A stretch of DNA of 17,167 nucleotides from an uncultured Lachnospiraceae bacterium (GCA_946623295.1 CAMOQY010000009.1:1-17167), one strand, 5' to 3'; numbered from the stretch's first letter, positions 1-8,306 are shown. Numbers and translations: made by a program. The notes: a model not told the origin generated them from the sequence alone.

Positions 1-1
1 C

Positions 2-56
2 AAGACAGTGATTCCGGAATAGGGGCTTGTTCCCTTATTGAAATCGCTGTCTTTTT
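2..56 (+). terminator. Intrinsic terminator or leader attenuator upstream of the beta-helix gene
   Basis: A 12-bp stem pairs 2-13 with 42-53 with a single T-G wobble. An inner stem pairs 18-24 with 32-39 with one bulge, around a short loop, and T52-T56 follows. This has the form of a rho-independent terminator. The T-run ends only one base before the AAAGGAGG ribosome binding site of the next gene, so no promoter fits between them. It may end an upstream transcript, or act as a conditional terminator in the leader of the surface-protein gene. The gene upstream lies outside the window. Confidence 0.75.
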
Positions 57-57
57 C

Positions 58-65
58 AAAGGAGG
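58..65 (+). promoter_or_regulatory. Ribosome binding site fixing the start at 71
   Basis: AAAGGAGG lies 5 bases before ATG 71. The open frame continues upstream to a TTG at 38, but that codon lies inside the terminator hairpin and has no ribosome binding site. Starting at 71 puts a normal signal peptide (K3, R5 and R6, then a hydrophobic core) at the N-terminus. Confidence 0.85.
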
Positions 66-70
66 AGATT

Positions 71-3000
71 ATGCTGAAATTCAGAAGATTTCTGGTAGTT
101 GTCCTTTCCATGGCGCTTGTACTTTCATATGCGCCTGTGATCTCTGTGGCCGAGGAGGGCGCGCGCGGAGCCGTGCACGTCGATCTGGGCCACGATCACA
201 GCGACGGAAGCTGGACCGCGTGGGGCGACGGAGAGGGAGAGAGTACGTCTCTGCCTTTGTCATCGGGCAAGTATTATCTCACGAGGGATATTACTGTCAG
301 CGCCCAGCACAGGCTGACCGGCGGTCAGGATATAGAGCTGTGCATGAATGGATACAGTATAAACTCTACATCCACAGCATGGGGTTCGGTATATCAGATA
401 TACGGGACGAATATCAACCTGACGATCGAGAACTGCGGCACGAGCGGCAAGATCACCCGCAGCGTAAGCGGCGGCAACGCTCTCATGGGGTCCGGCGGAA
501 GTTCTTCAGGTTCTCTTACACTCACAAATGTCACTATAGATGGCATCAAAGGTACCAATAACGGTACCGGCATCACCGTGCAAGGCACGACGACGCTCAC
601 GATGACGGGCTGCACGATCACAAACTGTACCTCCAGCGGCTATGCGCCGGTGCTCTTTGCTGCAGGCAGCGGTCTCGTTACGCTTAAAGACTGCGATATC
701 AAGGACAACAGCTCCACCGCGACGTCGGGCAGCCATTTCCCTGTCATCCGCGGCACGGGTACATCCAAAATCGTATTTGACGGCTGTCTGTTCACAGGCA
801 ACAGCGGCAGGACGGCCAGCGTATATTCATCCAACTCTTCCGGAGCGACAGTGACGTTCAAGGACTGCACGGTCACCGGAAATACTACTACCGACACCGG
901 AAACTCCACGGGATGTATCTATCTGCTCGGCAATAATGCCACCCTTGAAGGCTCAAACATCGTAAAGAATAATAAGAAGGGCAACGGCTCCGCTGTGGGC
1001 TTTACGATGCAGAATGCGACCAATACCTTCTCTATCAAGAATGCTGGCGATGACGCGGACGTCGACGTCAGTTACGTGGCGGATCCCGCTGAGGGAGCTG
1101 AGCTTGCCACTATCACCGGAAGTCTTAAGGGCAGCTGGACGTGGCTCAAGGACGATACCAAGATGCTCGTAGACGACGGCTCGGGCAAACTGGTCCTGGT
1201 CGACGCCGCGATCAGGGGTATCAGACTGCCTGCCACGGCGGAAGCAGAGGTGGGCAAGACTTCCACTCTGACCCCTGATTTTATCCCGGAGAACACCCCC
1301 GATACGGACAAGGGCGTAACGTGGACGACCTCCGCTCCGGGCATCGCCACAGTCGATGCGAACGGCGTTGTAACGGGCGTTTCCGCCGGCCAGGCAACCA
1401 TTACTGTCACCTCTCAGGTGAACGCTGAATACACCGCCTCCTGCCTTGTCACGGTCACGGAAGTGGTCATTCACGAGCATGACGGACTTTCATTTGATAA
1501 ATGGACATCGGCAACGACCCTTCCCTCGACAAGCGGCAACTATTATCTGAGCAGCGATGTGACGCTTGACTCGGTATGGGATGTTCCCAATGGAGCAGAT
1601 ATCACTCTCTGCCTTAACGGTCACAGCATCATTTCAGACGGCAGCAGCCGCGTGATCCGTGTCCAGACGGGCGGCAAGCTCGCCGTCACCGACTGCAGCG
1701 ATACCCCCGGCAGCATAAAGGGCGGAAAGAGCACCTACGGCGCGGGCGTCAGGATCCAGCCCGGCGGCGAGTTCAATCTCTATAACGGAATCATCGAGGG
1801 CAACACCTCTGACGCTTCGACCGGCGGAGAGGGCGCAGGCGTTTACGTACTCGGCAGGAACACCATCAGCGAAACAAAATACAACGGCGGCGTTTTCAAT
1901 ATGTACGGCGGCAAGATCACCGGCAATACCGGCGGTGTCGGCGCGGCTGTCAACGTCTACGGATTCTCCGGAAGCACTGATATCGGTGAGGAATACGAAC
2001 CCGGTACTTTCAATATGTACGGCGGCGAGATATCCGGCAACAGCGGCACTACCGGCACGGTATACATCAGAAATTACGCCAAGGCCAATATCACCGGCGG
2101 TTCGATCCATGATAATACTACGACAAAGAGCGCTGCGGGTCTCTACCTCCAGGCAAACGCCTCGGCAGCTCTGGGCAGCGTTGAGATCACCGATAATGAG
2201 TCCGGAGCAAACGGCGCCATATACGTAGGTGACAATGCGTCCCTGACGACCGACGGCACCCGGATCACCGGCAACAGCGCAGGCGCGCTCGGAGGCGGCG
2301 TGTTCGTCGCCGGAAGCGGGAGCACGGTAAAACTCTCCGGAGCGACCGTGATCACCGGCAACAAGGCGGATTCCAAGGACAACAACCTTTATCTTTCAGG
2401 CTCCGCGGTTGCGGATCCCGCAGGTCTGTCTGACGGCGCTTCGATAGGAGTGACCGCGGCATCCACGCCCGCGGCTATCGGAACGGACGGCAGCGAGAGC
2501 AAGCTGGCGTACTTTACCAGCGACAGTGTTTACAGAGAAATAACCGTAAAGAACGGACAGCTTTATATAGATACTGATCCCAGTCACAGCCACTGTGTCT
2601 GCGGAACGGGCAGCGGGATCGGCTGCGACCATGCTTCTCTTGTCTGGAGCGCATGGGAGAGCGCGAGCGCGCTTCCTTCCGGCAGCGGCAATTACTATCT
2701 TACGGAAGACGTTCAGCTGACTGATGTTCAGTCGATAGGCGCGGGAGAGCAGGTCAACCTCTGCCTTAACGGCCACACCGTAAAGGCTGCGGACAATTGC
2801 AGGATCTATACGATCGGCAAGGAAGCGGTTCTTTCGATCACCGATTGCCAGGGAGCGGCCGGAAAGCTTACCGGCGGCAACAGCGCCTACGGCGGAGCGA
2901 TAAATATCAACCGCATGGCGGTCTTTAACCTCTATGCGGGAACTCTGACCGGCAACAAGGCGCGCACCAATTCGTCCGGAGCGGGCGATGAAGGCGGCGC

Positions 3001-6000
3001 GGTATACATGCAGTCCGGAAATGACAGCGAGCACGGCGGCACCTTCAATATGTACGGCGGCGAGATATCCGGCAACAGCGCCGGCGTCGGCGGAGCTGTC
3101 AGAGTCCAGGGCGGATCATCGGCCTCTGCAGCAGGCAGCATCAATATCTTCGGCGGCCGCATCAGCGGCAACACAGCCACCAGGGGCGGCGGAATCTTTG
3201 CGAGCGACGATGCGACGGTAACTGTCAGCGGCGGCTCCATTTCCGATAACACCGCTACGAATACCGCGGATGCGGGCGGCGGCGCGATCTACGCCTCCAA
3301 CGTGACACTGGATATTAAAGGCGGTTCCATTTCCGGAAATACCGGAAGCGGAAACAACGGCGGCGGCGTCCTGATCACAGGCGCAAGGGCCAGTCTGAAT
3401 ATCAGCGGCGGTACGTTCTCCGGAAATACCGCAAAGAACGGCGGCGGCATACTTGCGCAGGCCTCCTCGCAGGTCAATATTTCCGGCGGAAAGTTCACCG
3501 GAAACAAGGCTGAGAGCGACGGCGGCGCGATCTATATCAGTACAAACAGCACTCTTAAGTTTACGGGCGGCACGGTTTCCGGCAATGAAGCCGGACGCTA
3601 CGGCGGCGGCGCATGCCTGCTGCGCAGCGAGAACACCTTCAGCGGCGGCAGCTTCAGCGGCAACTATTCCGGCAGCAACGGCGGCGGCGCCTATGCGATG
3701 GGCGCAAAGGTCAAGCTGAGCGGTACGGACTTTTCGGACAACAGAGCCGAGGGCAACGGCGGCGCCTATGCGGCGTCAAGTACGAACGTTACGTCCGACG
3801 GAGCCACAACTTCCATTGCTTCCGAGACTGAACTTACCGGCGGCAGCTTCAGCGGCAACAGCGCAAAGAACGGCGGCGCGATCCTGAGTCAGGGACGCGG
3901 CAGCAGCTTTAAGATGACCGGCGGAACTGTAAAGAACAACGAATCAGCTGTACAGGGCGGCGGTATTTTCGCCAGCAGCAATACAACCTTTGAGTTCTCG
4001 GGCGGCACCGTATCCGGCAACAAGGCGGGCACGAACGGCGGCGGTATCGAGATATTCAGAGCCGAAGCAAAGCTTACCGGCGGAATGATCGAAAACAACT
4101 CCGCAAAGGTCAACGGCGGCGGTGTGCATATCGCAGGCTCCGAGGCTGTCATCAGCGGGATCGGCATCAGGCGTAATACGGCGGGCGAAAACGGCGGCGG
4201 TATAGTGGTACAGACCGGCACCGATACCGTGAACGGCGAAAAACAGAAGTTCCCGGCTGACGTAAGGATCACGGGCGGCACCTTCAGCGGCAACAGCGCA
4301 AAGAACGGCGGCGGTATGCTGATCCAGGGCGACAAGTCCTCGGCAGTCATGACCGGCGGCACTTTCAGCAGCAACAGAGCGACCGATTCGGGCGGCGGAG
4401 TTTACGTAAGTACGAACACCTCGTTTGAGATGAACGGCGGCAGCATAACCGGCAACAGCTCCGGCAAGGATGGCGGCGGCATGGTAACGCTCCGCTCAAA
4501 GGTCAACCTCCGCGGCGGTACGATCAGCGGCAATACGACGCAGGCCAGCGCAGGCGGCATCAAGAACCTCGGCGCCTCCCTCTATCTGCGCGGAGTTACC
4601 GTATCCGGCAACGAAGCCAAGGTCAACGGCGGCGGTATCCGTTCCTGCAACATAGTCCAGAACGGCGTTACCTATATCGCCCACCTCTACATGAGCGCCG
4701 GCAGTGTCAGGGACAACAAGGCACAGCACGGCGGCGGCCTGCTCGTCGAGCAGAAGGGTTCGTCATTTGAATTCTCGGGCGGCACCTTCAGCGGCAACAG
4801 CGCGTCCGTCGCGGGCGGCGGCTTCTATATCAGCACGAGCACGGCCTTCACCATGAGCGGCGGTATCGTTGAAAACAACACCACCGACGGCAGCGGCGGC
4901 GGAGTATATATCCTCCGCAATGACGCGGTCATAACAGGCGGCGAGATCCGGAACAATACCGCGGTCAAGTCGGCAGGCGGCATCCTCTTTACCAGTAATC
5001 TGGCGCTCAAGAACGTCATGAACGTCAGCGGCCTCAAGATCACCGGCAACAAGTCGGCTACGGCAGGCGGTGTCGTCGTTCAGGGCAGAGCCACGGTGAA
5101 TATGGACGGCGTGACCGTTGCGGAGAATTCCTGCGAGAAGAACGGCGGCGGCATCTACTTCAGCGTAAACAGCTGGCTGAATATAAAGAACAGCGTGATC
5201 GAAAAGAACAGCGCGCTCCTCGATGGCGGCGGGATCTTTGAAAACATCCCCGCGATCCTGACCATAGAGAATTCCGAGATCCGCGACAATACCGCGGGAC
5301 GCGACGGAGGCGGCTTCTTCAGCAGAGGCTCCAATACCTTCAAGGGCGTTGTCATTACGGGCAACACAGCCGCGGGACGCGGCGGCGGAGCAGCTGCGCG
5401 CAAGACCTGGTACAACTTCCAGGCTGCGGACTGGTTTGAGAAGCCTTACCAGGATTTCATCGGCTGCACGATAGAAAATAACAAGTCGGGAGATATCGGC
5501 GGAGGCCTGTGGCTGGATCTGGGTACATACGGTACGGTCGAGGATACGGTCATCAGGAACAACGAGTCTTCCACTGAGGGAAGCGGACTCTGGGCGATAG
5601 ACGATATCACGCTTAAGTCGGTTACCGTTACGGAGAACAAGTCCGCATCGGGCGGCGCCGCTCTCTACCTGGCTCCTTCCGCTTACGACGGCTTCTCATA
5701 TTTCGCAGGCATAATCAAGATGTCCGGAGATATGAAGGTCAGCGGCAACACCGGCAAGGATATGTATCTGGGCGACAAGACCGTAGTGGTGGTACCCGAT
5801 GAGGGACTCGGAGACAACGCTCTGATCGAGATCGAGCTTTCCGACGGCCTTATCACCAACAGGATCTACGGACCTTATGACTATAAGGGCGGCGATCAGA
5901 AGTATACACTGACAAAGGGAACGCTTTCGATGACCGATCCCGAGTACGATGCTTCCGCGGCTCCTGTGCCGGCTGAGGAGGAAAGCTCCGAGGCTCAGAC

Positions 6001-6142
6001 AGAGCCCGGTTCGGAGGCGTCACAGGATTCCGGTTCGTCCGCGACGCCCTGGCTGATCGGCGGGATCGCGGCGGGCGCCGTGGCCCTGGCCGGAGCGGCG
6101 GTAGCTATATTTAAGAAAAAGTCCAAGAATGACGAGGCATAA
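71..6142 (+). CDS. Giant secreted right-handed beta-helix surface protein (adhesin-like) with Big_2 domain and C-terminal membrane anchor
   Basis: A protein of about 2023 aa. Residues 1-27 are a signal peptide with likely cleavage after SVA27. Three header modules share a Trp-containing lead, GNYYL-type and LCLNGH-type motifs; they begin near residues 41, 468 and 852, with the LC(L/M)NG motif at 90, 513 and 897. A Big_2-like Ig domain spans about 381-465. From about 930 to 1900 there are coils of about 26 residues of the form GGxxSGNxAxxGGG, as in pectin-lyase-like beta-helices and loosely like Chlamydia Pmp repeats. A Glu/Ser linker, a transmembrane segment (about 1994-2014) and the tail KKKSKNDEA follow; there is no LPxTG sortase motif. 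The likely role is binding a surface or polysaccharide. No catalytic residues of a polysaccharide lyase are evident, but an enzyme is not excluded. It is first in a co-directional cluster, 21 bp before the lipoprotein gene. Homologous cassettes occur, from memory, in uncharacterised gut Firmicutes surface proteins. Confidence 0.88.
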   Translation: MLKFRRFLVVVLSMALVLSYAPVISVAEEGARGAVHVDLGHDHSDGSWTAWGDGEGESTSLPLSSGKYYLTRDITVSAQHRLTGGQDIELCMNGYSINSTSTAWGSVYQIYGTNINLTIENCGTSGKITRSVSGGNALMGSGGSSSGSLTLTNVTIDGIKGTNNGTGITVQGTTTLTMTGCTITNCTSSGYAPVLFAAGSGLVTLKDCDIKDNSSTATSGSHFPVIRGTGTSKIVFDGCLFTGNSGRTASVYSSNSSGATVTFKDCTVTGNTTTDTGNSTGCIYLLGNNATLEGSNIVKNNKKGNGSAVGFTMQNATNTFSIKNAGDDADVDVSYVADPAEGAELATITGSLKGSWTWLKDDTKMLVDDGSGKLVLVDAAIRGIRLPATAEAEVGKTSTLTPDFIPENTPDTDKGVTWTTSAPGIATVDANGVVTGVSAGQATITVTSQVNAEYTASCLVTVTEVVIHEHDGLSFDKWTSATTLPSTSGNYYLSSDVTLDSVWDVPNGADITLCLNGHSIISDGSSRVIRVQTGGKLAVTDCSDTPGSIKGGKSTYGAGVRIQPGGEFNLYNGIIEGNTSDASTGGEGAGVYVLGRNTISETKYNGGVFNMYGGKITGNTGGVGAAVNVYGFSGSTDIGEEYEPGTFNMYGGEISGNSGTTGTVYIRNYAKANITGGSIHDNTTTKSAAGLYLQANASAALGSVEITDNESGANGAIYVGDNASLTTDGTRITGNSAGALGGGVFVAGSGSTVKLSGATVITGNKADSKDNNLYLSGSAVADPAGLSDGASIGVTAASTPAAIGTDGSESKLAYFTSDSVYREITVKNGQLYIDTDPSHSHCVCGTGSGIGCDHASLVWSAWESASALPSGSGNYYLTEDVQLTDVQSIGAGEQVNLCLNGHTVKAADNCRIYTIGKEAVLSITDCQGAAGKLTGGNSAYGGAININRMAVFNLYAGTLTGNKARTNSSGAGDEGGAVYMQSGNDSEHGGTFNMYGGEISGNSAGVGGAVRVQGGSSASAAGSINIFGGRISGNTATRGGGIFASDDATVTVSGGSISDNTATNTADAGGGAIYASNVTLDIKGGSISGNTGSGNNGGGVLITGARASLNISGGTFSGNTAKNGGGILAQASSQVNISGGKFTGNKAESDGGAIYISTNSTLKFTGGTVSGNEAGRYGGGACLLRSENTFSGGSFSGNYSGSNGGGAYAMGAKVKLSGTDFSDNRAEGNGGAYAASSTNVTSDGATTSIASETELTGGSFSGNSAKNGGAILSQGRGSSFKMTGGTVKNNESAVQGGGIFASSNTTFEFSGGTVSGNKAGTNGGGIEIFRAEAKLTGGMIENNSAKVNGGGVHIAGSEAVISGIGIRRNTAGENGGGIVVQTGTDTVNGEKQKFPADVRITGGTFSGNSAKNGGGMLIQGDKSSAVMTGGTFSSNRATDSGGGVYVSTNTSFEMNGGSITGNSSGKDGGGMVTLRSKVNLRGGTISGNTTQASAGGIKNLGASLYLRGVTVSGNEAKVNGGGIRSCNIVQNGVTYIAHLYMSAGSVRDNKAQHGGGLLVEQKGSSFEFSGGTFSGNSASVAGGGFYISTSTAFTMSGGIVENNTTDGSGGGVYILRNDAVITGGEIRNNTAVKSAGGILFTSNLALKNVMNVSGLKITGNKSATAGGVVVQGRATVNMDGVTVAENSCEKNGGGIYFSVNSWLNIKNSVIEKNSALLDGGGIFENIPAILTIENSEIRDNTAGRDGGGFFSRGSNTFKGVVITGNTAAGRGGGAAARKTWYNFQAADWFEKPYQDFIGCTIENNKSGDIGGGLWLDLGTYGTVEDTVIRNNESSTEGSGLWAIDDITLKSVTVTENKSASGGAALYLAPSAYDGFSYFAGIIKMSGDMKVSGNTGKDMYLGDKTVVVVPDEGLGDNALIEIELSDGLITNRIYGPYDYKGGDQKYTLTKGTLSMTDPEYDASAAPVPAEEESSEAQTEPGSEASQDSGSSATPWLIGGIAAGAVALAGAAVAIFKKKSKNDEA
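2009..2045 (+). repeat. 37-bp perfect direct repeat, copy 1
   Basis: Identical base for base to 3044-3080. It encodes an FNMYGGEISGNS coil in header module 2 of the beta-helix protein; the other copy lies in module 3. Synonymous sites are also identical, which points to recent duplication or gene conversion rather than protein-level selection alone. Confidence 0.9.
3044..3080 (+). repeat. 37-bp perfect direct repeat, copy 2
   Basis: Second copy of the 37-bp repeat at 2009-2045, 1035 bp downstream. That spacing is a multiple of three, so recombination between the copies would remove 345 residues in frame. Confidence 0.9.
3847..3878 (+). repeat. 32-bp perfect direct repeat, copy 1
   Basis: Identical to 4282-4313 and at the same place (coil 1) in the next superrepeat. 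It encodes FSGNSAKNGG. The 435-bp spacing equals one superrepeat unit and is in frame. Confidence 0.9.
4282..4313 (+). repeat. 32-bp perfect direct repeat, copy 2
   Basis: Second copy of 3847-3878, in coil 1 of the third superrepeat unit. Synonymous identity supports recent homogenisation between the units. Confidence 0.9.
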
Positions 6143-6163
6143 ATTGCAAAGGAGGAAAAGACA

Positions 6164-8251
6164 ATGAAAAGATATCTGGCTTTTATACTTGCAGTGATCA
6201 TGATAGTTTCCTCCTGTGCGTGCGGAGGGAGCCCCGATGCGGCTTCATCCGCTGCAGAGGACCCCTCGGGCGAGGCTGAGAGTACTGCATCTGCGGAGGA
6301 ACCTTCGAGCGCGGCCTTTGATCCCAATGCCATCATCGACGCCATAGATGAGACTGTGCCCATGGGCGGAGTGTACCAGGTGCATTCGATAACGGGCGTA
6401 AAGCAGATGGCCGAACATCCGGACGCGAAGTTCAAGCTCCTGCGCGATATTAACCTTGGCGGCGCCGAGATCGCTCCCGCCGGGACTCAGTCGGCTCCCT
6501 TTACCGGACAGATCGACGGCTCGACACACGTTATCTCCAACTTTACCATAACTCCTGGCGAGGACGGCAACACCGGTCTCGTGGGTGTGCTGAAGGGGAG
6601 CGTCAAGGACCTGATCATCGACAACGTCACTGTCAAATGCGACGAGAACACAAAGAGTATCGGCGCTATCGCAGGTGTGAATGAGGGCACGATCTCCAGA
6701 GTTACGCTGACAGGCGGCTCCATGACCGTGGATAAGGCAGCCTCCGGCGCGGCCATAGGCTCCGTCGCCGGTACGAACAAGGGCAGCATCTCCAACACCA
6801 CGGTAGCGGTGGATATCGTCTGCAGCTTCGCGGGCGAGGCATCCGTCGGCGGTATTGCGGGAGTCTGCGAGGGCGGCACCATGAATTACGCCGAGCAGGA
6901 CGGAATTCTTGAGATCACCGGCGGCTCGGCCAAGAAGTCGGGACTTATCGCCGGCAGCACGAAAGGCGCCGAGATCAAGGCCTGCGCCTTTGTCGGCGCG
7001 GTAAATACCATAGACGGCAAGCTTTTTACCGATCTTGTCGGATCGGATGAGGGCTCCACGATAGAGAAATGCCTTACACGCGACAACGGCCGCGAGCCTC
7101 TGCCTGAAAACATTCAGAAGCTTCGCGACAAGGTCGTGGATACGATGTACGCCATGGGCAGCGTGGTGTGGACGGTAAAGGAAAAGCTTTACCATGACTG
7201 CACCTGTACTCTGACTGCCTGCCACGGCATCTTTTATCCCGGAATGATCTACGTGGGTATGCCTTACGGACACAAGGGCGCGTCCCTGAACAGATTTATG
7301 TCCATGGTCGACGAGGACAACGTAGTCATCGACTGGGCATACGATCAGGAATCATTCGATACCTATGACAGCTATATGAACAGCGACTGTTCCTCGTCAA
7401 TTTTCCAGGCGTGGGCTACAGTCAGCAATACCATCAATTTCTGCAGAGTAAGCGGTGAGCTTCCTACAGTACCGGGCGGCTGCGTCCCGGTAGGAGATTA
7501 TCCCTGGGAGCTGATCACGAGCTATAAGGACAAAGAGACTTCCGATCTGTGGATCAAGGATGGCGTGGTCTCCGAGGAATCCATGCTGGAAGCCTATGCC
7601 CAGATGAGAAAGGGCGACGCTTACTGGTACAAGATAAAAGCCGGCGGACATACCCGTATGCTGGCCGAGGACCCGGTAATCGTACGCGATCAGGAAGGCA
7701 GGATCGATCCTAACCTCAGCTATGTGATCTGCCACGAGCAGGGCGCTACCCACCAGGAGGACAATGTCTACAGCTCCTGGAAGACCAACTGGAGATACAA
7801 TCTTGCCGCGCTGCTTTCCCTCGGGTGCTTCCCCGTCACCTGCCAGGAGCTTCTGACCGGCGAGATGGAGACGCCTCAGGCTCAGATCCTGGGCGGCTGC
7901 GACGGCAAGGCCGGTCTCTTTACCGGTACCATCAAGGCCAACTACTACCTCGATGAAGTTACGCTGGTCATCGATGACGAGGACGGCAACGAGGTCCTTA
8001 ACAAGAGGATGTTCCCTGCAATCGGCAGAGTCCATGACGGCTCCGACGGCGGCGGCGGCGCGGACATAAATATCCGCTGCTACGACGATGACTTTGATAT
8101 GGCTGCCTTCGCGACGCCTCTGCAGGATCTTATGATGAAGCCCGGCGCAGTCTATCATGCCACCATAACAGCGATACTCGCCACAGGCGATATAATTACG
8201 GTAAAGGATTATACGTTTACAAACGGCACTGCTTCCGCAAAGGCTGACTGA
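6164..8251 (+). CDS. Lipoprotein with GLUG-type repeats and a putative NlpC/P60-like Cys/His hydrolase domain
   Basis: A protein of 695 aa; ATG 6164 follows AAAGGAGG (6148-6155). The lipobox VSSC gives lipidated Cys18, followed by a Ser/Glu/Ala linker to about residue 50. Residues about 70-305 match the GLUG layout: a VYQVHSITGVKQMAE lead, an LLRDINLGG strand, FTGQIDG, then repeats such as GLVGVLKGSVKDLIIDNVTV and AIGSVAGTNKGSISN. GLUG repeats occur in M26 peptidases and adhesins. Residues about 335-560 show a papain-fold-like order: YVGMPYG, C409 in SDCSSSIFQAW, G484-D485, H496 in AGGHTRML, and H524 in ICHEQGA. These are candidate catalytic Cys/His/His, as in NlpC/P60 hydrolases. The last 110 residues look like a beta-sandwich. 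The gene lies 21 bp after the adhesin gene, suggesting joint surface function. The lipoprotein call is firm, GLUG is likely, and the hydrolase is an inference. Confidence 0.78.
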   Translation: MKRYLAFILAVIMIVSSCACGGSPDAASSAAEDPSGEAESTASAEEPSSAAFDPNAIIDAIDETVPMGGVYQVHSITGVKQMAEHPDAKFKLLRDINLGGAEIAPAGTQSAPFTGQIDGSTHVISNFTITPGEDGNTGLVGVLKGSVKDLIIDNVTVKCDENTKSIGAIAGVNEGTISRVTLTGGSMTVDKAASGAAIGSVAGTNKGSISNTTVAVDIVCSFAGEASVGGIAGVCEGGTMNYAEQDGILEITGGSAKKSGLIAGSTKGAEIKACAFVGAVNTIDGKLFTDLVGSDEGSTIEKCLTRDNGREPLPENIQKLRDKVVDTMYAMGSVVWTVKEKLYHDCTCTLTACHGIFYPGMIYVGMPYGHKGASLNRFMSMVDEDNVVIDWAYDQESFDTYDSYMNSDCSSSIFQAWATVSNTINFCRVSGELPTVPGGCVPVGDYPWELITSYKDKETSDLWIKDGVVSEESMLEAYAQMRKGDAYWYKIKAGGHTRMLAEDPVIVRDQEGRIDPNLSYVICHEQGATHQEDNVYSSWKTNWRYNLAALLSLGCFPVTCQELLTGEMETPQAQILGGCDGKAGLFTGTIKANYYLDEVTLVIDDEDGNEVLNKRMFPAIGRVHDGSDGGGGADINIRCYDDDFDMAAFATPLQDLMMKPGAVYHATITAILATGDIITVKDYTFTNGTASAKAD

Positions 8252-8266
8252 GCGGCTGCGCCGTCA

Positions 8267-8306
8267 GGACACGGGCGGCAGGGCTGACCTGAGCCGCCCG
8301 GTGTCC
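8267..8306 (+). promoter_or_regulatory. GC-rich intercistronic stem-loop before the mini-RnfB gene
   Basis: The arm 8267-8279 pairs with 8293-8306 (13 bp with one bulged base) around a 13-base loop. There is no T-run, so it is not a classical terminator. The GGGGAGG ribosome binding site (8307-8313) begins at the next base. It could stabilise an mRNA end after processing, slow ribosome access, or be a terminator remnant. It sits in the 66-bp gap after the lipoprotein gene. Confidence 0.7.

Larger units (their letters stand above)
3407..5104 (+). repeat. Four tandem five-coil superrepeats within the beta-helix
   Basis: Units start at 3407, 3839, 4274 and 4697, with lengths of 144, 145, 141 and 136 residues (residues 1113-1678). 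Each has five coils in fixed order. Coil 1 begins like GGTFSGNSAKNGGG. Coil 2 carries a YxSTNTxF-like strand (YISTNSTLKF, FASSNTTFEF, YVSTNTSFEM, YISTSTAFTM). Coil 3 carries an LR-type strand (LLRSEN, IFRAEA, TLRSKV, ILRNDA). Coil 4 is plain. Coil 5 has an N(G/A)GG turn and, in the first three units, an inserted loop of about 10-13 residues. The pattern decays after 5105. Confidence 0.75.

Noticed and set aside
38..70. Upstream TTG start extending the surface protein by 11 residues
   Set aside because: It lies within the terminator stem, has no ribosome binding site, and would put a polar stretch ahead of the signal peptide. ATG 71 has a perfect site.
2396..4374. Several long open frames on the minus strand and in the other + frames across the beta-helix gene
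   Set aside because: They are shadows of GGC/AAC/ACC-rich repeat codons: low-complexity Pro/Leu/Ala-rich translations with no recognisable domain or ribosome binding site.
3160..4600. Regular GGCGGC-rich spacing resembling a CRISPR or minisatellite array
   Set aside because: The repeats are imperfect, in frame and codon-structured, and encode beta-helix coils; there are no uniform repeat/spacer units.
8253..8263. Small stem CGGC/GCCG just after the lipoprotein stop codon
   Set aside because: Only four base pairs in GC-rich sequence and no T-run; expected by chance next to the stronger 8267-8306 hairpin.
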